Positions 1 to 5,499 of a stretch of DNA of 5,499 nt are shown in pieces; position 1 is the first letter of the stretch, and each line of letters opens with the position of its first letter. A program made the position numbers and the translations under genes. The notes below the pieces were generated by a model that was given only the letters and a program-made list of their open reading frames with translations, was not told where the DNA came from and made no database searches. The stretch is from Armatimonadota bacterium (lineage in GTDB: Bacteria > Armatimonadota > Zipacnadia > Zipacnadales > VGFC01), in contig VGFB01000329.1 of the NCBI GenBank assembly GCA_016869015.1, positions 1 through 5,499 on the forward strand, given 5' to 3'.

Positions 1-280
1 TCACCGAAAGACCTTGCCGCCGCACCCCGGGACACGCGCGGGCTGAGCCTGCCCGGCAGGACCGGGAGCGAATGGAACTAATGTTCGACCAGAGGAACAC
101 GATGCCCCGCGCGGGCGCGTAGAGAGGCCGACAAAGCGACGCGGAGGTTGAGGTGGGGCAAGGGCGCCGGACGGAGGAATCGAGGGCCCAGAATCGATCT
201 ACGGGGCAAGGGACAGCAGCTCGCCCGGCCGCTGTAGTGCTCTGTCAACCATGAACTGTTGGGTGGCCCACACTGCACAG
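1..280. other. Gene-free left flank; possible tail of an upstream gene
   Basis: I see no supportable complete gene here. All three plus-strand frames are open at the left edge and close quickly, at TGA 44-46, TAA 79-81 and TAG 120-122. A plus-strand gene entering from outside could therefore end here with at most 14 to 39 residues visible, none of which I recognise. The 66-codon minus-strand frame at 78-278 has an Arg/Pro/Leu-rich low-information product and no convincing ribosome binding site, so I do not call it. A small GC-rich dyad, CCTGCC-c-GGCAGG, lies at 48-60. No tRNA, CRISPR or insertion-sequence end is apparent. Confidence 0.5.
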
Positions 281-320
281 ATCACCGCTGACAGACCACC
301 AGTGGTCTGTCAGCGGTGAT
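281..320. repeat. Perfect 19-bp inverted repeat (hairpin 1)
   Basis: The left arm 281-299 (ATCACCGCTGACAGACCAC) is the exact reverse complement of the right arm 302-320, leaving only a 2-nt centre (300-301). As RNA from either strand it would form a very stable stem with the few central pairs opened into a loop. It lies in non-coding DNA, 17 nt to the left of a second and longer inverted repeat. Neither side carries a T-run, so it is not a textbook rho-independent terminator. In high-GC bacteria, however, terminators without a U-tract are often proposed. It could serve as a bidirectional terminator, an mRNA 3'-end stabiliser or an extragenic palindromic element. The structure is certain; the role is inferred. 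Confidence 0.85.
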
Positions 321-337
321 TCGCGCAGTTGCCGTTA

Positions 338-423
338 GTCGTCGTGGGTCGGCTCACCAGAGCCGACGCCGTCGGCATTGACCTGAAGGCTCTGTCGGCT
401 CTGGTGAGCCGACCCACGACGAC
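338..423 (-). terminator. 30-bp perfect inverted repeat after the membrane-protein gene; probable 3' hairpin (hairpin 2)
   Basis: Arm 338-367 is the exact reverse complement of arm 394-423 over 30 bp, with a 26-nt spacer (368-393). Each arm is itself nearly palindromic: 348-367 reads GTCGGCTC-acca-GAGCCGAC. The RNA could therefore form one long hairpin or two separate 8-bp hairpins. GCCGAC 362-367 can also pair with GTCGGC 371-376. The element begins about 25 nt past the TAG of the minus-strand gene (449-451), where a 3'-end hairpin is expected, so I assign it to that strand as a candidate terminator or processing barrier. There is no U-tract on either side, and a 30-bp stem is longer than typical intrinsic terminators. 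It may instead be a transposed or extragenic palindromic element. Confidence 0.5.
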
Positions 424-448
424 CCAAGGCTTCACGGCTGACCGGGCA

Positions 449-2449
449 CTAGTCGATCAGGATGCCCGGCGGGCCGGGCCAGATCATGTGGATGATGAGC
501 CAGACCACGAAGATGACGTTCATCCCCAGGATCAGACCGAAGGCGACCGGTCGCAGCTTCCGGAACGTCCCGTAGCCCCCCAGCCGCACGATCACCGTCT
601 TGATGACCCACCCGACGAAGATGGAGCTCCAGTACCGCTCGATGGGCCAGCTCAGCCACGTCACGAAGCCCAACGGGTGTAGCGGCCACCACACGAACCG
701 CCGCCGCAAGGCGAAGAGCGCCCAGGTGGTCGCGGCGCCCATGCCGATTGCCAGCCAGTCCGTCGGGGTCATGGGTAGGGGCTGATTGATGAGATTGCCC
801 AGGCCCCGCGCGGTGTTGAGCCCGGCCTGGGTCGGCCAGGGGGCGAGCTTGGGCACGCTCCAGGTGTAGATGATCCAGGGCGCGACGAGATGACAGGTGA
901 GGATCGAGATCGCGATCGCCGCGAGCGCCAGCACCATGACCCGGCCGCGCGGAAAGCCGGCGTCAGAGCCCAGCCGATAGCCCTGGAAGACAGCCGCCGC
1001 GTTCTGAGTCGCCGTTGAGCGGATCTGACACCAGCTGGTCATGGTCATCAGCGTGAGGTTCCGGGGGCCGAGCCGCCGCGGGCCGATCAGCGTGAAGAGC
1101 GCCTCGTTGAAGCCCGCCACGTACCCGCCGATCGGCGCGCTGTAGACGTTCATCCCGGCCTCGCAGATCACCCGCGCCACCACCATCCCCACCAGCGGGA
1201 AGAAGACGTACTGGGTCATGGCCCAGATCGGGCGCATCCCGAAGTAGACGCACCACGCCACCGCAAACGCGAAGGCCGCCAGGAAGCCGAACACGGCGAG
1301 ACGATACGGCTCCCGGGCGTCGGGGTCGGTTGGGCCGCGGCGAACAGACCCGATGGCCGCCGACAGGACCCGCCGCAGATGACCGCGGGCCGAGTAGAGC
1401 AGCGCCCCTCCGAGCAGCACGTAGCCGCCGGTCGTCTGCAGCCGGAAGAACTGGTACTCCCCCGTATTGACCCCCACCGAGAGCCTCACGAACTGCTGGA
1501 CGCGGCGGAACAGGAAGAAGAACCACAGGGAGAAGCCCACCTCGGCGGCCAGGAGGTATGTGACCCCGACCATGTCCATCCGCAGCCACAGCAGGACCCC
1601 GTTGAAGGCCGCCATCGGACCCGTGAAGCGCCACTTGGGGTCGGGGTCCAGGTTGATGAAGGGCACCGCGGGCCAGTAGCCGTGCAGGCCCTGCAGCGTG
1701 TAGTGGACGCAGGGCAGGGAGAAGGCGATCCAGGTCGGCCAGCCGCGCAGTAGCGGCGCCGCCGCCGCCGGCTCATCCTCCGTCACCTCCAGGGGCACGC
1801 TCATCAGGGGGTAGGGCAGCTTCTCCTCCCGTTCCCAGCGCCACGCCAGCAACGCCGCGAACGTGAGCACCATCCAGTAGACCGCCAGCAGAAACGGCGT
1901 CCAGACGAGCAGCGGCCGCACCCACGCGCCCCACGGCATCGCGCCGCCCGGCGGCAGGCCCTCGTGGGCCCAGACGGCCGCCGAGCCCGCCGGGTCCTTG
2001 CTCGGGACGAGCATGGGGTTCAGGTTGTCCAGGTAGACGTTCGGCGCGACGACGTCGGGAGTGGCATAGTACACGAGCCCGACGAGGTTGAGGTAGAAAT
2101 GCTGCGCGTACTCCTGGCCCGCGATCGCGCCGACGACCATCAGGACCAGGAAGATGAACAACAGCTCCCGCGCGGTCAAGGGCGTGATGTTCAGGCGTGG
2201 GAGGCGCCGGAGCAACGCGTTCCCCGCGATCAGGGCCAGCAACAACGCGACGGCGCCGCGCGGGAGGTAGCCGGTGCCGATGATCTCGTAACGCAGAAAG
2301 ACGGAGAAGCAGCCCGCCGCCGTGAACGCGATGACCAGCACGAAGGCGAGGGCCACGGCCCGCGGCGTGATGGCCCCCGTCGCCGGTGCAACGCCGGGTG
2401 GGTCGGTCATCAGCGCGGTCGGGTCGGCCTTGGCACTCATCGGCTCCAT
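449..2449 (-). CDS. DUF6785/DUF6784-type polytopic membrane protein, function unknown
   Basis: This is an integral inner-membrane protein of about 666 aa with roughly 12-14 hydrophobic segments, for example near residues 32-53, 65-80, 96-111 and 635-657. Recognisable family landmarks are EREEKLPYPLMSVPLE after the early helices, a central block around residues 430-493 (EAGMNVYSAPIGGYVAGFNE, then TSWCQIRSTATQN), and a DUF6784-like C-terminus with WWPLHPLGF, FVGWVIKTVIVRLGG and FRKLRPVAFGLILG. I assigned the family from memory of these motifs. Members are common in Planctomycetota and similar phyla and have no established function; a transporter-like role (the fold recalls oligopeptide transporters) is only a guess. 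The start at 2449 gives MEPMSAKADP, with a G-run (2460-2465) 10 nt upstream; 2440 is an equally plausible ATG. An in-frame ATG at 2611 would add 54 Arg/Gly/Pro-rich residues and would overlap the ribosome binding site of the divergent gene, so I rejected it. The stop is TAG at 449-451, followed by two strong hairpins. No frameshift is seen. Confidence 0.88.
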   Translation of the reverse strand: MEPMSAKADPTALMTDPPGVAPATGAITPRAVALAFVLVIAFTAAGCFSVFLRYEIIGTGYLPRGAVALLLALIAGNALLRRLPRLNITPLTARELLFIFLVLMVVGAIAGQEYAQHFYLNLVGLVYYATPDVVAPNVYLDNLNPMLVPSKDPAGSAAVWAHEGLPPGGAMPWGAWVRPLLVWTPFLLAVYWMVLTFAALLAWRWEREEKLPYPLMSVPLEVTEDEPAAAAPLLRGWPTWIAFSLPCVHYTLQGLHGYWPAVPFINLDPDPKWRFTGPMAAFNGVLLWLRMDMVGVTYLLAAEVGFSLWFFFLFRRVQQFVRLSVGVNTGEYQFFRLQTTGGYVLLGGALLYSARGHLRRVLSAAIGSVRRGPTDPDAREPYRLAVFGFLAAFAFAVAWCVYFGMRPIWAMTQYVFFPLVGMVVARVICEAGMNVYSAPIGGYVAGFNEALFTLIGPRRLGPRNLTLMTMTSWCQIRSTATQNAAAVFQGYRLGSDAGFPRGRVMVLALAAIAISILTCHLVAPWIIYTWSVPKLAPWPTQAGLNTARGLGNLINQPLPMTPTDWLAIGMGAATTWALFALRRRFVWWPLHPLGFVTWLSWPIERYWSSIFVGWVIKTVIVRLGGYGTFRKLRPVAFGLILGMNVIFVVWLIIHMIWPGPPGILID

Positions 2450-2453
2450 CCAT

Positions 2454-2476
2454 CGCACGCCCCCCGGGAGCGTGCG
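2454..2476 (-). repeat. 7-bp inverted repeat at the start of the membrane-protein gene
   Basis: CGCACGC (2454-2460) is repeated as GCGTGCG (2470-2476) around a 9-nt spacer, ending 4 nt upstream of the proposed ATG at 2449. In the minus-strand transcript this would fold into a small GC-rich hairpin. The only Shine-Dalgarno-like stretch for that start, the G-run complementary to 2460-2465, lies in its loop and the adjacent base of the stem. It could modulate translation or act as an operator, or be chance in GC-rich DNA. Confidence 0.35.
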
Positions 2477-2602
2477 GATTGTCGGGCGCGGGGCCCCGAC
2501 CGGAGACGCAGCAGTTCGCAGCGCCGCCACGATTCCCCTGCTCCCGCGAGGCAGGCCGCCGGCGCCGGCCGGACGAACCTCCCCCCGGACCCGACGCCCA
2601 AC

Positions 2603-2607
2603 GGAGG
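2603..2607 (+). promoter_or_regulatory. Ribosome binding site GGAGG for the propeller gene
   Basis: GGAGG at 2603-2607 lies 9 nt before the ATG at 2617, a near-ideal Shine-Dalgarno match and spacing. It fixes the start of the plus-strand gene, which then opens with a typical signal peptide. It also argues against extending the divergent membrane-protein gene to its upstream ATG at 2611, which would put coding sequence over this site. Confidence 0.8.
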
Positions 2608-2616
2608 CCACGCTCC

Positions 2617-5499
2617 ATGATCCGGCGAGCCCTTGCCCCCTCTCTCCTCGCTCTCCTGGGTGCTGCGCTCGGCCATTCGGACGAGTCGCGCGACGCCGTC
2701 GCGCGATCGGTTCTGACGCAGGCCGGCCTGCGCGGCGGGCTGATCGTGCATGTCGGTTGCGGCGACGGTACGCTCACAGCGGCGCTGGGCGCGGATGAGG
2801 CGCGTGTCGTCCATGGCCTCGATACGGACGCCGGGAACGTCCAGCGAGCCCGGGCCCACATCGAGTCGCTGGGCCTTTACGGGCGCGTGTCGGTCGAGCG
2901 GTGGGCGGGGGATCGGCTGCCCTGCGCCGACAACCTCGTGAACCTGCTCGTGTGGACCGACTCGCGAGCGGCGCCGGGCCCCGAAGCCATGCGCGTCCTG
3001 GCGCCCGGCGGCGTAGCGATTGTCCGACAGGGAGCCGAGTGGCGAACGAGGAGGAAGGCCGCTCCCGCTGAGACGGACGAGTGGACCCACTACCTCCACG
3101 ATGCGTCCGGCAACCCGGTGGCTCACGACCAGTTGATCGCGCCCCCCGGCTCCCTGCAATGGACGGCCGACCCGCCGCACATGCGCAGCCACGAGCACAT
3201 CCCCGGGCTCTACGGCCTGATCTCCCAGGGCGGCCGCCTCTTCTACATCCTGGACCAGGGGCCGATCGCCTCGGTCCGCGAGCTCTCCCGCTGGTCGCTG
3301 GTGGCGCGCGATGCGTACAACGGCCTCCCGCTCTGGGAGCGCCCCATCGACAAGTGGTACCCGCACGTCACCATCTGGTCGCAGGCGCCCGCCCAGCTCC
3401 ACCGGCGACTGGTGGCCGCCGAGGGGCGGCTGTACGCGACCCTGGGGCTCTACCTGGCGGTGGCGGCGCTGGACGCGGCGACCGGGGAAACGGTGCGCAC
3501 CTACCCGGGCACCGAGGGCGCCGAGGAGATCGTGTACCACCGGGGCACGCTGCTGGTGGCCGCCCGACGGGTGACGGCCGAGCGCGTCGCGGAGCGCGAC
3601 CGGCTGGAGCAGCTAGCCGGCGAGGCGGGCTCGCCGCTGTACGTGCGCGACACGGCCCAGCCGCTGATCGACAACTTCCGCCGCACCGACGCGCAGGCGG
3701 AGCCCGCCCTCCTGGCCCTGGACGCGACGACGGGGGAGCTCCTCTGGAAGAAGGAGGGCGCCGAAGCCGCGGGGCTGCGCGGCCTGAGTCTCTGCGCCGA
3801 GGGCGACCGGGTGCTCTTCCAGCGGGGGGGCAACGTCGTCTGTCTCAGCCTGACCACCGGTACGGAGCTGTGGACTCAGCCCGCTCCGCCCCTCCGGTTG
3901 GTGGCGGAGGGTCGCGTCGTGTGCCTCAACGGCCAGACGGTCACGGTCTTCTCGGCCGAGACGGGCGCCGTGCTGTGGACGGGCGCGAACACCCTCACCG
4001 AAGCGCGCGATGCCTTCATGATCGGCGGCGCCCTCTGGCTGGGCGGAGGCAGACCTTGGGAGCCGCCCAAGCCCACCCAACACAGCGGCCCGGCCTGGGG
4101 GCCGTACTTCGCCGTGAAGCGCAACCCGGACACCGGGGAGATCCTGCAGGAGATCGCGCCGGAGAACCCCGGCCATCATCACCGCTGTTACAGCAACAAG
4201 GCCACCGATCGGTATATCCTCGGCGGCCGACGCGGCACCGAGTTCATCGACCTGGCTTCGGGGGAGGTGCTCTGGAACAGCTGGGCCCGCGGGGTCTGCC
4301 GCTACGGGGTCATGCCCTCCTACGGGCTGCTGTATGTCCCGCCCCATGCCTGCGGCTGCTACATCGCGGCCAAGCTGATGGGCTTCAACGCCATGGCCCC
4401 GGCCCGGCCGGCGCCGGCGGGTGAGACCCCCGTCGTCGAGCGCGGCCCGGCCTTCGAGACGACGACGTCCGGCGCGCCCGCGGCGGCGGACTGGCCGATG
4501 TACCGGCACGATGCGCAGCGCAGCGGCGCCACGCCGGCGCTCGTGCCGACCGCCCTGCGCGTGCTTTGGGAGAGCGAGGTCGGCGGAAAGCTCACTGCCC
4601 CGGTGGTCGCCGACGGGCAGGTCCTGTTCGGCGCAGTCGACCGCCACAGTGTCGTCTCCCTGGACGCCGACTCGGGGCGACCGGCCTGGCGGTTCACCGC
4701 CGGCGGGCGGATCGACTCGGCTCCGACCCTCCACGGCGGCCGGGTGCTGTTCGGTTGCCGCGATGGCTTCGTCTACAGCCTTCGCGCCGCTGATGGAGCC
4801 CTCGGGTGGCGGTCGCGACTCGCGCGGGAGGACCGCCGCATCGTGGCGTGCGGGCAGATCGAGTCGGTGGCCCCCGCCCTCGGCAGCGTGCTGGTGCGCG
4901 ACGGCGCCGCCTACTGTGTGTCCGGTCGCTCGTCGTACCTGGACGGCGGGATCAGCCTCACACGGCTGGACCTCGCCACCGGGCAGCCCCTCTCGCGCAC
5001 GCCGATCTTCAGCCCTGACCCCGAGACAGGCAAACAGCCTCCGCACCTCGCGCCCGGGATCATGCCCGGAGCGCGCGCCGATCTCCTCTCCGCGGATGAC
5101 GGGCACGTGTACCTGCGCGACCTCGTCTTCGACCCCGCCGGAGCCCCGCTGGTGGCCGGCGCGCCGCACCTCCTGACCCTCACCGACTACCTCGACGACT
5201 CCTGGCCGCACCGCTCGTACTGGATCTTCGGCACGAAGCCCTCCATCGCCACTGGGTGTACGGGTCGCGACCGCAATCTCACCTACGGCCGGCTGCTTGC
5301 CTTCACCGACTCCGCCGTCTACGGCTACGGGCGCAAGACGCTGCACTGGTCGAACCAGCTGGAGGACGGGCCGTACCGGCTATTCGCGGTCAAGCGCGAT
5401 GAGGCGAGCACGGTTCTCTGGGAGAGGCCCGTGCCGCTCCACGTGCGGGCGATGGTCCTCGCCGGGGAGACGCTCTTCGTGGCGGGCCCGAGAACCGAG
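2617..5499 (+). CDS. Secreted PQQ-like beta-propeller protein with N-terminal methyltransferase-like domain (3' end outside window)
   Basis: The frame is open for 961 codons to the right edge, with no stop; the C-terminus is missing. Residues 1-19 (MIRRALAPSLLALLGAALG) look like a Sec signal peptide. Residues about 27-140 resemble a compact class I SAM methyltransferase: motif I IVHVGCGDGTL (43-53), the acidic residue after strand 2 in GLD (67-69), LPCADNLVNLLVW (101-113) and RVLAPGG (126-132). A family signature follows, DEWTHYLHDASGNPVAHD (154-171). Next come PQQ-like/BamB-like blades marked by the pattern LDaxTGexxW, with W at 240, 377, 419, 454, 553, 691 and 731. Conserved islands are GHHHRCY (519-525), PPHACGCY (575-582), DWPMYRHDAQRSG (625-637) and GRSSYLDGG (770-778). 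The architecture matches a planctomycete-type family of unknown function, recalled from memory. Propellers of this kind may bind PQQ or act as scaffolds; I see no quinoprotein dehydrogenase active-site signature. It should act in the periplasm or at the cell surface. The start is supported by GGAGG at 2603-2607. Confidence 0.9.
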   Translation, partial: MIRRALAPSLLALLGAALGHSDESRDAVARSVLTQAGLRGGLIVHVGCGDGTLTAALGADEARVVHGLDTDAGNVQRARAHIESLGLYGRVSVERWAGDRLPCADNLVNLLVWTDSRAAPGPEAMRVLAPGGVAIVRQGAEWRTRRKAAPAETDEWTHYLHDASGNPVAHDQLIAPPGSLQWTADPPHMRSHEHIPGLYGLISQGGRLFYILDQGPIASVRELSRWSLVARDAYNGLPLWERPIDKWYPHVTIWSQAPAQLHRRLVAAEGRLYATLGLYLAVAALDAATGETVRTYPGTEGAEEIVYHRGTLLVAARRVTAERVAERDRLEQLAGEAGSPLYVRDTAQPLIDNFRRTDAQAEPALLALDATTGELLWKKEGAEAAGLRGLSLCAEGDRVLFQRGGNVVCLSLTTGTELWTQPAPPLRLVAEGRVVCLNGQTVTVFSAETGAVLWTGANTLTEARDAFMIGGALWLGGGRPWEPPKPTQHSGPAWGPYFAVKRNPDTGEILQEIAPENPGHHHRCYSNKATDRYILGGRRGTEFIDLASGEVLWNSWARGVCRYGVMPSYGLLYVPPHACGCYIAAKLMGFNAMAPARPAPAGETPVVERGPAFETTTSGAPAAADWPMYRHDAQRSGATPALVPTALRVLWESEVGGKLTAPVVADGQVLFGAVDRHSVVSLDADSGRPAWRFTAGGRIDSAPTLHGGRVLFGCRDGFVYSLRAADGALGWRSRLAREDRRIVACGQIESVAPALGSVLVRDGAAYCVSGRSSYLDGGISLTRLDLATGQPLSRTPIFSPDPETGKQPPHLAPGIMPGARADLLSADDGHVYLRDLVFDPAGAPLVAGAPHLLTLTDYLDDSWPHRSYWIFGTKPSIATGCTGRDRNLTYGRLLAFTDSAVYGYGRKTLHWSNQLEDGPYRLFAVKRDEASTVLWERPVPLHVRAMVLAGETLFVAGPRTE

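Larger units (their letters stand above)
2450..2616. promoter_or_regulatory. Divergent intergenic control region between the two genes
   Basis: These 167 bp separate the starts of the minus-strand membrane protein and the plus-strand propeller protein, so both promoters should lie here or inside the opposite 5' ends. I cannot place -35/-10 boxes with confidence because the region is extremely GC-rich. Visible dyads are CGCACGC 2454-2460 with GCGTGCG 2470-2476, GTCGGG 2481-2486 with CCCGAC 2495-2500 (enclosing GGGGCCCC 2490-2497), and the 12-bp palindrome GCCGGCGCCGGC at 2558-2569. Some may be operator sites, but short palindromes are frequent by chance at this base composition. The arrangement suggests shared regulation; that is inference. 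Confidence 0.5.

Noticed and set aside
281..423. CRISPR array or insertion-sequence ends
   Set aside because: The repeats are inverted rather than direct, differ from each other, and enclose no transposase or spacer series.
329..682. 117-codon plus-strand open frame over hairpin 2 and the end of the membrane-protein gene
   Set aside because: It reads through the inverted repeat and is antisense to the conserved C-terminus of the membrane protein. Its Asp/His/Pro-rich product is a shadow.
2450..2611. N-terminal extension of the membrane protein to the ATG at 2611
   Set aside because: The extra 54 residues are Arg/Gly/Pro-rich and unlike the family N-terminus, and they would cover the GGAGG site of the divergent gene. 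The start at 2449 or 2440 gives a normal-length protein.
1773..3540. Minus-strand open frames 1773-2861 and 2437-3540 spanning the divergent region
   Set aside because: Both cross the intergenic region and overlap the two well-supported genes; the products are Arg/Pro-rich without domains.
3081..4424. 447-codon plus-strand open frame overlapping the propeller gene
   Set aside because: It is in a different frame from the propeller gene (offset of 2), and its translation is Pro/Arg/Gly-rich and low in information. The frame starting at 2617 carries the signal peptide and PQQ-like repeats.
3613..5346. 577-codon minus-strand open frame inside the propeller gene
   Set aside because: It lies antisense to a frame with clear family motifs throughout. 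Its product is Arg/Gly/Ala/Val-rich with no recognisable domain, as expected for a shadow frame in GC-rich DNA.

Overview
The window is very GC-rich (roughly two thirds G+C or more by eye). It holds two large protein genes transcribed away from each other, plus a gene-free left flank with two strong perfect hairpins. The gene types are typical of Planctomycetota, Lentisphaerota/Verrucomicrobiota, Armatimonadota and related environmental lineages: a DUF6785/DUF6784-type polytopic membrane protein and a secreted PQQ-like beta-propeller with a methyltransferase-like N-terminus. The high GC fits a planctomycete- or armatimonadete-like genome, possibly metagenomic. That placement is inference; there is no rRNA or other phylogenetic marker here.

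Layout. 1-280: no supportable gene. At most it holds the last codons of a plus-strand gene that begins outside the window. 281-320: a 19-bp perfect inverted repeat with a 2-nt centre. 338-423: a 30-bp perfect inverted repeat with a 26-nt spacer, just beyond the stop codon of the minus-strand gene and probably part of its 3' end. 449-2449 (minus): integral membrane protein of about 666 aa and unknown function, with the conserved DUF6785-like body and DUF6784-like C-terminus. 2450-2616: a 167-bp divergent intergenic region with several short dyads and a clear Shine-Dalgarno for the plus-strand gene. 2617-5499 (plus): an open frame of 961 codons that runs off the right edge. It encodes a signal peptide, a compact class I SAM-methyltransferase-like domain and a long series of PQQ-like (BamB/WD-like) propeller repeats. 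The frame has no stop inside the window, so a search that requires a stop codon would miss it and report only its shadows.

How the parts may work together. The shared 167-bp upstream region suggests co-regulation of an inner-membrane protein and an exported propeller protein. Both belong to large paralogous families in planctomycete-like bacteria and neither has an established biochemical role that I know of. The main puzzles are why a SAM-methyltransferase fold sits behind a secretion signal, what the conserved His/Cys motifs in the propeller bind, and what the two unusually long perfect hairpins do.
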